A DNA stretch of 49,915 bases, from NCBI GenBank assembly GCA_035470525.1, contig DATIQT010000118.1:1-49915 (forward strand), read 5' to 3'. The notes beneath the pieces are model-generated. The model saw nothing but the letters and a program-made list of their open reading frames with translations, did not search any database and was not told the origin of the DNA. This DNA is from CALXSC01 sp035470525. GTDB taxonomy: Bacteria > Pseudomonadota > Alphaproteobacteria > Rickettsiales > UBA1997. This document shows positions 8,653 to 16,758 of the stretch, one piece after another. The stretch's first letter is position 1. The number at the start of each line of letters is the position of its first letter. The translations under genes and the position numbers were made by a program.

Positions 8653-9894
8653 ATGGAAAAGCAGTATCAAGTTTTAGCTAGAAAATACAGACCGCAGAAG
8701 TTTAGTGAATTAGTTGGTCAGCCTGCATTGGTTCAAACTTTATCCAATGAAATCAAAAATGACAAAATACATCATGCTTTTATTTTAACTGGTATAAGAG
8801 GTATTGGAAAAACAACAACAGCTAGACTTATTGCTAAGTCCCTAAATTGTTCAAGCAGTGATAAAGCTATAATTGATGCCTGTTGCGAATGCGAGCATTG
8901 TAAATCTATAGCTGTTTCAAGTGATCAAGATGTTATTGAATTTGATGCTGCAAGCCACACAGGTGTTGACGATATTAGACAAATTATTGAAAGTACTGCT
9001 TATGGTCCTGTTAATTCAAGATATAAAATATTTATAATTGATGAGGTTCACATGCTTTCAAAAAGTGCATTTAATGCATTATTGAAGACATTAGAAGAGC
9101 CACCAGCTTATATCAAATTTATTTTTGCTACAACAGAAATCAGAAAAGTTCCAATAACAATCCTTTCAAGATGTCAGAGATTTGATTTAAGAAGATTTAG
9201 TTATGATGAAACAAAAAGTTATCTTGCAAATATTTGTAAGAATGAAGGCTATGAAATAGAAGAGGGTGCTTTATCAATTTTATCAAATTTCGCGGAAGGT
9301 TCAGCTAGAGATGCTTTATCACTATTAGATAGGGCATTAAGTCATAATAATTATGAAAAAGTTTTGAGTGAAAAAACTGTAGCAGATATGCTTGGTTTAA
9401 GCAGTAAGAAGAATATTTATGATTTATTTATCAGTATGCTTGAAGGTGATAGTGAAAAAGCATTAAAACAATTTGAAGATATTTATTCATATTCACTTGA
9501 TATAGGTGCTTTAATGCAAGATTTATTGGGAATTGCTCATAATATGATTATGGCAAAAACTTTGAAAAATTTCTTTGAAACAGTGCATTTGCCTAGTGAC
9601 CAAATTGAAATTATAAAAAATACAGTTGGCAAGGTGAATTTAAATTCTTTAGTTAGAGTTTGGAAAATGCTACTCAATGGTGAAAATGAATTAAGAAGTA
9701 ATTTTGATTCTAAAAAGATTATGGATATTGTTATTATAAATATTTGTTTTGGTAGTAGATTACCTAGCCTTAGTGATATTGTTAAAGCGCAAAATCAACA
9801 AACAAACATTGAAAAATCAGCAACTAATAATAATGAAAAAAGCCTTGTTGATAATATAACGAATATGTTTAGCGGAGCTAAAATTTTAAGTTGA
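8653..9894 (+). CDS. dnaX: DNA polymerase III clamp-loader subunit gamma/tau (short form)
   Basis: DnaX is the ATPase of the clamp loader that opens the beta clamp. The 413-aa protein has Walker A GIRGIGKTTTAR (about residues 46-57), a four-cysteine zinc module (NCSSSDKAIIDACCECEHC), Walker B IIDEVHMLSKSAFNALLKTLEEPP and the sensor motif ILSRCQRFDLRR. DnaX of many alphaproteobacteria exceeds 500 aa; here the DnaB/polymerase-binding region is nearly missing. The tail VDNITNMFSGAKILS still matches the conserved LFPGAKI end of alphaproteobacterial DnaX, so the gene looks internally shortened, not truncated. A good Shine-Dalgarno (AAAGGAAAAATA) precedes the ATG. No in-frame slippery heptamer was seen. 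Confidence 0.93.
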   Translation: MEKQYQVLARKYRPQKFSELVGQPALVQTLSNEIKNDKIHHAFILTGIRGIGKTTTARLIAKSLNCSSSDKAIIDACCECEHCKSIAVSSDQDVIEFDAASHTGVDDIRQIIESTAYGPVNSRYKIFIIDEVHMLSKSAFNALLKTLEEPPAYIKFIFATTEIRKVPITILSRCQRFDLRRFSYDETKSYLANICKNEGYEIEEGALSILSNFAEGSARDALSLLDRALSHNNYEKVLSEKTVADMLGLSSKKNIYDLFISMLEGDSEKALKQFEDIYSYSLDIGALMQDLLGIAHNMIMAKTLKNFFETVHLPSDQIEIIKNTVGKVNLNSLVRVWKMLLNGENELRSNFDSKKIMDIVIINICFGSRLPSLSDIVKAQNQQTNIEKSATNNNEKSLVDNITNMFSGAKILS

Positions 9895-9953
9895 CTTTTT
9901 GTTATTTTTATTATATAATTAAAAATGATAAGAATAAATTTAGGAAAGTTAAT

Positions 9954-10925
9954 ATGGAAGGTGAAGATAAAAATGAAAAAATAATCTCTAATTTTGAAAA
10001 AGAAAGCTGTGGAGCGCTTGGAAAATTAGAAGAAAAGTCTAAACTTGAGTGGCGTTTTTCAACAAATAGAGAAGATTTTGAAGGATTTTCGGGATTTATG
10101 AAGGAATATTTTTGGAGACAACCAAAAGAAATTTTTAAACGTACAAGTTGCTTAGGAGGAGATTTTGAAAAAGAAAACGAAGTTTTTAAAAGGTGTTTAA
10201 AAGTAACTAAAAAGGCTTTTAGTGGCGGTGCCGTAACTTCTTTAATTAAAAACACATTTAAATGGATTGATAAGCCTAAAATTAATGAGGATGATAAAAA
10301 AATTAAAAAAGTATTTAAAAGAATCGGTCAAGCTTCATTAACAACATTAAATACTTGCGGTAGAATTTTGTACGGAGTGACAGCGATTCCATTACAAGTC
10401 GTGAGTCTTGCAAGTAAAGGCGTAAGTTATTCGTTATCTTTGTTTGGAAAAAAAATTAGTGAAGGTAAAGGTATAATTTTGGGAGGGCCTATTTTAGTTG
10501 TAGCAACACTTCTTAATGGTGTTAGTAGTCTTCTTAGTGAGCCTTATCAGAGAATGCTTACTTATGGGCAATATGAGAAAGATAAGGAAGATAAGGAAGA
10601 TAAGGAAGATAAGGAAGATGAAGAAACAACTTATACTTCTCTTAAGAAGTGGCATCAAAAATTAAGTAACAAAGCTAGCCATTTAAAAAAAGCTCGAGAA
10701 AGTCTTGAAAAGATAAAAGAAAATTTTAAAGAGATAAAAGGAAATATTGCAATTGAAGAAGGAATTAAAGATGATTTTAATGAAAAAATTAAATCTTGTG
10801 AGATAAAAAATAAAAAAGAAGAAGCAAAATTAGCTGAAGAAATTTCTAAATATACAATATCATTAAATCTTAAAAAACTTAAAGAATGTAGAAAATCAAT
10901 GAGTAACTTCCTCAATTCAAAATGA
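9954..10925 (+). CDS. Hypothetical protein with hydrophobic centre and coiled-coil C-terminus
   Basis: I chose the ATG at 9954 because AGGAAAGTTAAT gives a ribosome binding site; an upstream start would overlap dnaX. The 323-aa product has a soluble N-terminal third, hydrophobic stretches at about residues 125-155 (LYGVTAIPLQVVSLASKGVS) and 160-185 (IILGGPILVVATLLNGVSSLL), and a DKE repeat (KEDKEDKEDKEDE) from a 9-nt tandem repeat at 10580-10621. A strongly charged, probably coiled-coil C-terminal third rich in Lys and Glu follows. There is no signal peptide. I recognise no family. It sits between dnaX and a convergent tRNA. The layout resembles host-directed or membrane-associated proteins of intracellular bacteria, but that is only an impression. 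Confidence 0.6.
   Translation: MEGEDKNEKIISNFEKESCGALGKLEEKSKLEWRFSTNREDFEGFSGFMKEYFWRQPKEIFKRTSCLGGDFEKENEVFKRCLKVTKKAFSGGAVTSLIKNTFKWIDKPKINEDDKKIKKVFKRIGQASLTTLNTCGRILYGVTAIPLQVVSLASKGVSYSLSLFGKKISEGKGIILGGPILVVATLLNGVSSLLSEPYQRMLTYGQYEKDKEDKEDKEDKEDEETTYTSLKKWHQKLSNKASHLKKARESLEKIKENFKEIKGNIAIEEGIKDDFNEKIKSCEIKNKKEEAKLAEEISKYTISLNLKKLKECRKSMSNFLNSK
10580..10621 (+). repeat. Tandem 9-nt repeat (GATAAGGAA) within a coding region
   Basis: About 4.5 copies of GATAAGGAA encode the KEDKEDKED tract. Copies are nearly identical, so the tract is a candidate length-variable locus; being 9 nt, changes would keep the frame. Confidence 0.85.
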
Positions 10926-10940
10926 ATTATGTTTATGGAG

Positions 10941-11026
10941 TGGTGCGGCCGAGAAGACTTGAACTTCCACTCCTTGTGGGAACAGCGACCTCAACACTGC
11001 GTGTCTACCAATTTCACCACGACCGC
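10941..11026 (-). tRNA. tRNA-Leu (anticodon GAG)
   Basis: On the minus strand a class II tRNA folds with acceptor GCGGTCG/CGGCCGC, discriminator A and an encoded CCA (10941-10943). The D-arm is AAATTGGTAGACACGC. The anticodon stem CAGTG/CGCTG encloses loop TTGAGGT, so the anticodon GAG corresponds to 10990-10992. A long variable arm (TTCCCACAAGGAGTGGAA region) precedes the T-arm GTTCAAGTC. It decodes CUC/CUU leucine codons. It is convergent with the upstream hypothetical gene, whose stop lies 16 nt away. Confidence 0.96.
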
Positions 11027-11129
11027 ACATGTTAGAAATTGTATAATCTTTTTTTTGTAATTCAAGAAAATTATTTGATTATAAAATAAATAAGTATAAA
11101 ATATTAGAGCAGTTAACAAAAGGAATATT

Positions 11130-12539
11130 TTGAAAAAAGATATAAAGAGTTTAATAATTTCAGGTTTGGAATGCTTGCCGATTGTAGAAGGCGGGAAGGG
11201 TATTGGTGTTTCTAATTTTGCTACTGCAGGTGCTTTTGCTAAGTGCGGTGCTGTTGGAACAATATCTGCTGTAAATCCTGATATTATTAGTGAAAATGGT
11301 GAAGTTTTAAATCAAATAATAAAGGCAAAAAATAGATTTGATAGACATGTTGAGATGATTGAAAATGCAATAAAAGGTACGATATCTCAGATTAAAAGAG
11401 CTAAAGATATAGCGGGAGAAAAAGGAAGAATTCATATTAATGCATTGTGGGAGATGGGTGGAACTGAACATATATTGAATGAGACTTTGGATAAAGTTAA
11501 AGATTTGGTTAATGGTGTAGTTTGTGGTGCTGGTATGCCTTATAAGTTATCAGAAATCGCATCAAAATATAAGACATATTATTATCCTATAGTATCTTCA
11601 ATGAGAGCTTTTAGAATACTTTGGGTGAGAAGTTTTCATAAGACAAAAGAATGGTTGGGTGGTGTTGTTTATGAATGTCCTTGGAGAGCTGGTGGACATA
11701 ATGGTTTAACAAATGCTGAGGATCCGTTTGTACCGCAAGATACATATCCAAGAGTTGTTGAATTAAGAAAGTTTATGAATGAAGTTGGTTTGCAAGATAC
11801 TCCAATTATAGTTGCTGGTGGCGTGTGGAATATTGAGGAATATGAAAAATATTTGGATAATCCAGAAATTGGAAAAGTTGCATTTCAATTTGGAACAAGA
11901 CCAATGCTAACGCAAGAAAGTCCAATATCTGATTATTGGAAACAATTGTTATTAAATGCAAAAAAGGAAGATGTAATAACTAATCATTTTAGTCCTACTG
12001 GTTTTTATTCTTCTGCTATGAATACAGAATTGTTGAAGGATCTTACAGAAAGGTTAAAAAGAGAAGTTGAATATAAGTTAGAAGCTGATAATATTTTTAA
12101 TACAAAGATAGTTTGTGGGAAGAGTGAAAGAGATTATTTTGTTAAAGAAAGTGAAAAACAGAATATTGAAAATTGGATAAAAGCTGGAAATACTGAAGCT
12201 ATAAAAACTCCTGATAATACAATAGTTTTTGTATCTGAAGAAACTGCAAATGAGATAAGAAACGATTTGAAGGAATGTATTGGTTGTTTAAGTCGTTGTC
12301 AGTTTAGTTCGTGGTCTCAAAATGAACCGGAAAATCATTATAATACTGGAATATTGCCGGATCCAAGAAAGTTTTGTATTCAAAAGGCTTTACAATTTGC
12401 ACATAAAGGTATAAATAATGCAAAGGCTTTATTTTTCTCTGGAACTAATGCTTATAGATTTGGCATTGATCCTTTTTATAAAGATGGTTTTATTCCAACT
12501 ATAAAACAGTTGGTTGATAAAATTATGGAAGGTAAGTAA
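11130..12539 (+). CDS. Nitronate monooxygenase / NAD(P)H-dependent flavin oxidoreductase (2-nitropropane dioxygenase-like)
   Basis: This FMN-dependent TIM-barrel enzyme belongs to the family that oxidises alkyl nitronates. The 469-aa protein keeps the N-terminal strand GIGVSNFATAGAFAKCGAVGTIS, the central IHINALWEMGG, the family-typical loop ECPWRAGGHNGLTNAEDPF with the AGGHNG phosphate-binding segment, and PIIVAGGVWNIEEYEKYL followed by VAFQFGTRPML. The length exceeds the compact 320-aa enzymes and matches the longer alphaproteobacterial group. A cysteine-containing C-terminal extension (ECIGCLSRCQFSSW) might bind a metal, which is inference. The start is TTG at 11130, supported by AAAGGAA eight bases upstream. 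The gene ends in a strong terminator. Confidence 0.82.
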   Translation: MKKDIKSLIISGLECLPIVEGGKGIGVSNFATAGAFAKCGAVGTISAVNPDIISENGEVLNQIIKAKNRFDRHVEMIENAIKGTISQIKRAKDIAGEKGRIHINALWEMGGTEHILNETLDKVKDLVNGVVCGAGMPYKLSEIASKYKTYYYPIVSSMRAFRILWVRSFHKTKEWLGGVVYECPWRAGGHNGLTNAEDPFVPQDTYPRVVELRKFMNEVGLQDTPIIVAGGVWNIEEYEKYLDNPEIGKVAFQFGTRPMLTQESPISDYWKQLLLNAKKEDVITNHFSPTGFYSSAMNTELLKDLTERLKREVEYKLEADNIFNTKIVCGKSERDYFVKESEKQNIENWIKAGNTEAIKTPDNTIVFVSEETANEIRNDLKECIGCLSRCQFSSWSQNEPENHYNTGILPDPRKFCIQKALQFAHKGINNAKALFFSGTNAYRFGIDPFYKDGFIPTIKQLVDKIMEGK

Positions 12540-12558
12540 TTTTAATTATTTATTAAAT

Positions 12559-12589
12559 ACAATCTCCTATATTGTAGGAGGTTGTTTTA
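12559..12589 (+). terminator. Rho-independent terminator after the flavin oxidoreductase gene
   Basis: ACAATCTCCTA pairs with TAGGAGGTTGT over 11 base pairs around a 5-nt loop, followed by TTTTAT. Confidence 0.85.
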
Positions 12590-12677
12590 TACTTAAAATA
12601 GTAAATATTAAAGATTTTCTTGAAAAATAAATATTTAAAATTAATATCAAAATATAATAATAAATTATTACGAATTT

Positions 12678-12824
12678 ATGGAAATTATTACATTAGTTTA
12701 TTTTGTTGCTTTTTTTATTTTAAGTGTTGTTTTATTGGTATCTATTGTTGTATTAAAAAATGAAAAGGGAATTGATGAAATTAACGGAAAAAATGGAGTT
12801 AAAAAACAAGGTGCAAAAAAATAG
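12678..12824 (+). CDS. Small single-span membrane protein (48 aa)
   Basis: The ORF encodes MEIITLVYFVAFFILSVV, continuing into LLVSIVVLKNEKG and a polar, lysine-rich tail ending GVKKQGAKK. One transmembrane helix spans about residues 5-26. It overlaps the start region of the IalB-like gene (12793) in another frame, a typical coupling arrangement. SecG was considered but a second helix is missing. A CTTGAAA element near 12618 with an AT-rich -10 could serve as promoter, but the match is weak. Function unknown. Confidence 0.5.
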   Translation: MEIITLVYFVAFFILSVVLLVSIVVLKNEKGIDEINGKNGVKKQGAKK

Positions 12825-13317
12825 TAAATTAGTACTGTTTTTTATAATTTATATACTTTTTTTTGGAAAGTCATTTGCTCAAACTTTGGATGGTATATAT
12901 TATGATTGGTCGGTTTTTGTAATAGATGATTTAGGTGAAGAGAAAAAATGTTATATCGCTTCTTTTCCAAAAAAAAGTATAGGAAATTATAAAGATAGCA
13001 GAGAACCATATATTCTTATAACAAAATTCCAAAATAGAGGTAATGAAGAGGTAAGTATTTTTTCTGGTTTTGAATATAAAATTGGTAGTGATATTTATAT
13101 TTCTGTTGATGGAAAACAATATACATTGTTTACAAATAATGATATAGCTTGGGCAAAAACTAAACAGCAAGATAAAGAAATTATAGAGGATATGCTTGAT
13201 GGAATTGCTATAAAAGTAAGAGCAGAGTCTTCAAAAGCAGAATATGTTGTTGATGAGTATTCTCTAAAAGGGATAACTAGAGCTTACAAAAGAATGAGAG
13301 AACTTTGTAAGAAATAA
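12793..13317 (+). CDS. IalB-like (invasion-associated locus B family) periplasmic protein
   Basis: A signal peptide (KLVLFFIIYILFFGKSFAQ) is followed by the IalB family plan: an opening DWSVFV, the pair of cysteines and KxCYIASFPKK, REPYILITKF, EVSIFSGFEYKIGSDIYISVDGK, YTLFTNNDIAWAK, then a terminal YSLKGITRAYKRMRELCKK. IalB was named in Bartonella for erythrocyte invasion, but homologues occur across free-living alphaproteobacteria, so the name does not prove virulence. I prefer the ATG at 12793 because it sits just before the signal peptide; ATG 12760 would add 11 charged residues. The stop overlaps the rlmH start (TAATG). Confidence 0.8.
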   Translation: MELKNKVQKNSKLVLFFIIYILFFGKSFAQTLDGIYYDWSVFVIDDLGEEKKCYIASFPKKSIGNYKDSREPYILITKFQNRGNEEVSIFSGFEYKIGSDIYISVDGKQYTLFTNNDIAWAKTKQQDKEIIEDMLDGIAIKVRAESSKAEYVVDEYSLKGITRAYKRMRELCKK

Positions 13318-13772
13318 TGAAAATTAATATTTTATCTATTGGTAAATTTAAAGATGTTAACTGTGAAAATTTGTTTCTTGAATATAAAAAAAGAACAAAT
13401 TTTGATGTGAATCTTAAAGAATTAGTTTTAAAGAAAAATTTTGTTGGTGAAAAATTGAAGCAAGAGGAAGGAAAACTCTTGCTTCAAAATGTTAATAATG
13501 GTTCAAAAATAATAGTTCTTGATGAAAGGGGAAAAATAATTACTACAAATGAATTTTGTGAATTAATAACTAAATATCAAAATAACTCTGTTGGTGAAGT
13601 AAGTTTTATAATAGGTGGTTCAGATGGTTTATCACAAGAAGTTAGAGATAAAGCGGATTTTGTATTATCATTTGGAAAAATGGTTTTTCCACATCTTTTT
13701 GTTAGAGTGATGCTGGTGGAACAACTATATAGGGTTTATACATTACAAAATGGACATCCATATCATAAATAA
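13317..13772 (+). CDS. rlmH: 23S rRNA pseudouridine-1915 N3-methyltransferase
   Basis: This SPOUT-class methyltransferase modifies the pseudouridine in helix 69 of 23S rRNA. The 151-aa length is typical. Conserved parts are the N-terminal INILSIGKFKD, the knot region FIIGGSDGLSQEVRDKAD, and the invariant tail LVEQLYRVYTLQNGHPYHK. The start overlaps the stop of the IalB-like gene by one base (TAATG), so translation is coupled. It is followed 43 nt later by the nested repeat element. Confidence 0.96.
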   Translation: MKINILSIGKFKDVNCENLFLEYKKRTNFDVNLKELVLKKNFVGEKLKQEEGKLLLQNVNNGSKIIVLDERGKIITTNEFCELITKYQNNSVGEVSFIIGGSDGLSQEVRDKADFVLSFGKMVFPHLFVRVMLVEQLYRVYTLQNGHPYHK

Positions 13773-13815
13773 ATAATTAAGTAGTAAAATTATTATATTT
13801 TTAGATTATGTTTAA

Positions 13816-14217
13816 TAGACCTCCTGCAAATAAAATTTGAACAATTTCAATACTTATAGTAAATCAAATTATAATTTTAAATAATTTTCCTTAAAATTCT
13901 AATTTCTACTTCAAATACTTGTTTCCAACCGCTCGTTCCTCGCGTGGAAGGTGTAGTCTTTCCACTGAACGAAGTGAAGTGCAAAAACAAGCAACACCCT
14001 CGGAATTTCAAAGTATAGTCAAACAACTTTCACTTAACCACCAACTAAACCTAACTTTTGGAAAAATATACAAGGAGATTTAAAATTTTATTGCGATAGC
14101 GTATAACTTAATACGGTGAGACAATAAATTTTAGAGAGACGAAGGGTGATTAAGGCAAAAGTTAGGTTTAGTTGGTGGTTAAGAGAAAGTTATTTGACTA
14201 TATTTGCAGGAGGTCTA
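13816..14217. mobile_element. Nested miniature inverted-repeat element (402 bp)
   Basis: Outer ends TAGACCTCCTGCAAATA (13816) and TATTTGCAGGAGGTCTA (to 14217) are perfect inverted repeats, flanked by TA. The left part, 13816-13915, matches the reverse complement of the right half of the element at 40150-40326. Next comes a GC-richer 80-90 nt insert (13916-13998) with its own CTTGTTT/AAACAAG dyad. The right half is the palindromic unit 14014-14202, joined directly to the right terminal repeat. No ORF of note is present, so the element is non-autonomous. Confidence 0.88.
14014..14202. repeat. Palindromic repeat unit with 47-nt arms and conserved core
   Basis: Arms 14014-14060 and 14156-14202 are reverse complements at 45 of 47 positions, with ends TATAGTCAAA/TTTGACTATA. 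The 95-nt core 14061-14155 has an inner dyad (TAAAATTTTATTG at 14081-14093 with CAATAAATTTTA at 14122-14133). The core recurs almost unchanged at 49822-49915. Confidence 0.92.
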
Positions 14218-14275
14218 TTGATTATAATATATTTTTATAGTATTCTTTTTAAAGAGGCTAAAGATTTATTTAATT

Positions 14276-15199
14276 GTGCTAGAAGAAGGATTTTTAAAAG
14301 TTTCAGATATACATAGTATTTATTATGCTGTTTGTGGAAACAAAAAGGGAATTCCTGTGTTATTTGTTCATGGAGGACCTGGTGGTTGTAGTAGTGGTTT
14401 AAATGATATTGATGGTCTTGATTTTGACAGATTTTTTTATATAGTGTATGACCAACGGGGTTGTGGTAAATCTATACCAAATGGAGAACTTAAAGATAAT
14501 ACTACAAATGAAGCAATTAGCGATATTAAAAAATTACTGGATTATTTAAATATAAAAAAAGTTATTATATCAGCTTCTTCTTGGGGTGCTTGTTTAAGTT
14601 TAATTTTTTCGGAAAATTATCCTAATATGGTTAAAAATATGTTTTTAAGATCAACATTTTTAGCAACAGAGAATGAGATTAATTGGTTATACAATGAAAG
14701 TTATAAAATATTTCCTGACTTATATGAAAAATTTATGAAACCAATAATATCTGAGTCAAAAAAAGATAATATTGCAAAGTATTTGCTAGAAAAAATGAAT
14801 AATTCAAACTATGAAGAAAAAGGAAAAATAGCTTGTTTTATGGCGAATTATGAGCATGCATTGATGCTTATGACATTTTCAAATTCTAATTTTAAAAAAC
14901 CTGAAGATTTGGAAGAAAATGATATTAATTCTACAAAATTATTTTTACACTATGAATCTAATCATTATTTTATAGAAAATGATTATATTATAAAAAATGC
15001 TGATAAAATTAAAAATATTCCAATAATATTCTACCATGGCAGATTTGATATGAATTGCACTATAAATAATGTTTATGAGCTTCACAAAATTTTGCCTAAT
15101 TCTAAATTAATAATTGTTCCTTATGAAAGTCATTCAGGTATTTTATTGAAAGATTTACAAAGAAATGATATAAAAGATTTTGGTCAAATTTGTACTTAA
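14276..15199 (+). CDS. Proline iminopeptidase-like alpha/beta hydrolase
   Basis: Peptidase S33 enzymes release N-terminal proline from peptides in the cytoplasm. The 307-aa protein has the oxyanion motif HGGPGGCSSG (about residues 26-35), YDQRGCGKS, the nucleophile elbow SASSWGACLS (Ser near 101; the usual form is GGSWGS), GRFDMNC for the acid, and ESHSGI for the histidine. The length is close to the family norm. The start is GTG, 58 nt after the end of the nested element, so the original promoter region has probably been replaced or displaced by it. It is convergent with merR, with adjoining ends. Confidence 0.85.
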   Translation: MLEEGFLKVSDIHSIYYAVCGNKKGIPVLFVHGGPGGCSSGLNDIDGLDFDRFFYIVYDQRGCGKSIPNGELKDNTTNEAISDIKKLLDYLNIKKVIISASSWGACLSLIFSENYPNMVKNMFLRSTFLATENEINWLYNESYKIFPDLYEKFMKPIISESKKDNIAKYLLEKMNNSNYEEKGKIACFMANYEHALMLMTFSNSNFKKPEDLEENDINSTKLFLHYESNHYFIENDYIIKNADKIKNIPIIFYHGRFDMNCTINNVYELHKILPNSKLIIVPYESHSGILLKDLQRNDIKDFGQICT

Positions 15200-15616
15200 T
15201 TAAATTTTAAATTCTTCAAATTTTTTTATAAGATTTTTGAGTTTTAATTGAACTTCAATTAAATTGTTTATATTTTCTGCTACATTATCATTATTGATAT
15301 TTTCTGTATCAACAATTTTTGTCATTTTTTTGATAGTATCTAAATCTTTTTTTAGTAGATTTTTATTTGTTTTAAGTAGGTTTTTTAAGCCTTTTATTGT
15401 ATATCCTGCATCATGTAATAAGTATTTAACTTTTAAGATGTTTTCTATGTCTTTGTCAAAATAATATCTTCTTGCACCTCTACCTATGTCAGGCTTTATT
15501 TGTGGAAATTCTTTTTCCCAAAATCTTAAAACATGTGTTTCTAGTCCAACTTCTTTTGAAGCTAATCCTATTGACCTTCTTTTGTCTATTTTCTTACTAT
15601 ACATTGTGCTATGCAA
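15200..15616 (-). CDS. MerR-family transcriptional regulator
   Basis: The 138-aa protein has an N-terminal winged helix-turn-helix (IGLASKEVGLETHVLRFWEKEFPQI, then GARRYYFDKDIENILKVKYLL), in which the R-x-Y motif is typical for MerR. A basic, helical, probably dimerising tail follows. There are no cysteines, so metal sensing of the classical type is excluded. It resembles the MerR protein that in many alphaproteobacteria follows ihfA, but that neighbour is absent here. The start overlaps the end of the upstream permease gene by about 30 nt. An alternative ATG at 15604 would reduce the overlap. Its target is unknown. Confidence 0.82.
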   Translation of the reverse strand: MHSTMYSKKIDKRRSIGLASKEVGLETHVLRFWEKEFPQIKPDIGRGARRYYFDKDIENILKVKYLLHDAGYTIKGLKNLLKTNKNLLKKDLDTIKKMTKIVDTENINNDNVAENINNLIEVQLKLKNLIKKFEEFKI

Positions 15617-16653
15617 AATCTAATTAATACACCAATAATTCCTGCTATTGGTAAAGCTAATAATAATCCATAAAAACCAAATAATGTTCCACCGGAAAAT
15701 AATGCAAATATTATCCAAAGTGGGTGTAAGTGTATTTTATTACCTACTAATTTTGGAGTTATGAAGTTTCCTTCTAAAATTTGTCCGATTATAAATATAC
15801 CTGAAGTCAAAATTATGTGTGTAATGTCAAAACCAAATTGGTATAATGTCATTATTAAACCTGTTGCAAATCCAATTAACATACCAAAATAAGGTATAAA
15901 ACTTGCTAATCCTGTTAATAATCCAATTATAAATCCATATTTAAGTCCGCTTAGCATTAATAGTATTCCATAAAATAATCCTAAGATACCGCAAACATTT
16001 AGTTGACCTTTTAAGCAACCTGATAAAACTGAGTCAATATTTTTAAATAAAGTTTTTGCGGTATTTTGTTTTGATTTTGGTATATATGAGTAAATATGCT
16101 TCATTATATTATCCCATTCCATTAAAAAATAGTATGCTGTTATTGGTGTGATAATTAAAAGTGAAATTAAGCTTATAAATGCAATGGATTTCGATAAAAT
16201 ACCATTAAGTAAATTTATTGAATATCCTGCAATGTTTGTGCTGTAATTTGCTATATAAGTTTTGATGTTTATTTCATCTGTATTGATTGCAAAATATTGC
16301 ATAGTTTGTGTTATTTTATCGCCTAAAAAATCACTATTTTTAGTTATATAATTAGCTAACTCTTTAAACATTTGTGCGGTTTGGTTTAGTAGAACTGGTA
16401 TTACAAAAGCGAAAAATAATAAAATTAATATTGAAAATATTGAAACGAATGTTGTTGCGACTAATTTTTTACTTTTTATTTTTGTTCCAAATTTATTTAC
16501 TGAGTTTTTTAATAAGTAAGCTATTAAACCACCTAAAACAAATGGTAGGAGAATATTTCTTACACTATAGAAAAAAAATAATGTAAAAATTAATAAAGTT
16601 GAAAGAATTATTTTTTGCTTTAGACTTTTGTCCATTAGTTGTTTTTTATTCAT
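15586..16653 (-). CDS. AI-2E family (PerM/TqsA-like) membrane transporter
   Basis: The 355-aa protein has the family pattern: an N-terminal hydrophobic pair (IILSTLLIFTLFFFYSVRNILLPFVLGGLIAYLL), a polar central part, then about six C-terminal helices. The conserved features include YYFLMEWDNI, the LSGCLKGQLNV loop, YGFIIGLLTGLASFIPYFGMLIGF and the signature ILEGNFITPKLVGNKIHLHPLWIIFALFSGG. Substrates of this family are uncertain: autoinducer-2 export was shown for one member and Na+/H+ exchange for others. It probably forms an operon with merR downstream. Confidence 0.88.
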   Translation of the reverse strand: MNKKQLMDKSLKQKIILSTLLIFTLFFFYSVRNILLPFVLGGLIAYLLKNSVNKFGTKIKSKKLVATTFVSIFSILILLFFAFVIPVLLNQTAQMFKELANYITKNSDFLGDKITQTMQYFAINTDEINIKTYIANYSTNIAGYSINLLNGILSKSIAFISLISLLIITPITAYYFLMEWDNIMKHIYSYIPKSKQNTAKTLFKNIDSVLSGCLKGQLNVCGILGLFYGILLMLSGLKYGFIIGLLTGLASFIPYFGMLIGFATGLIMTLYQFGFDITHIILTSGIFIIGQILEGNFITPKLVGNKIHLHPLWIIFALFSGGTLFGFYGLLLALPIAGIIGVLIRFCIAQCIVRK

Positions 16654-16758
16654 TACTTTTATAGAAAAACATTTATTGGATTAAAAATCAAGATAATTTT
16701 GTTATTGATTTTATTCTATATTGTTTTACATTATTGTTATTAATTTAATTTGTATAAG

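Noticed and set aside
9836..9842. Programmed frameshift (A AAA AAG) near the end of dnaX
   Set aside because: The heptamer is not in the needed phase (codons read GAA AAA AGC), and no longer frame follows.
12678..12824. SecG
   Set aside because: SecG has two transmembrane helices and a conserved middle loop; this ORF has one helix and a lysine-rich tail.
13816..14217. CRISPR array or phage attachment site
   Set aside because: The repeats are inverted, not direct and regularly spaced; no cas genes or integrase are present.
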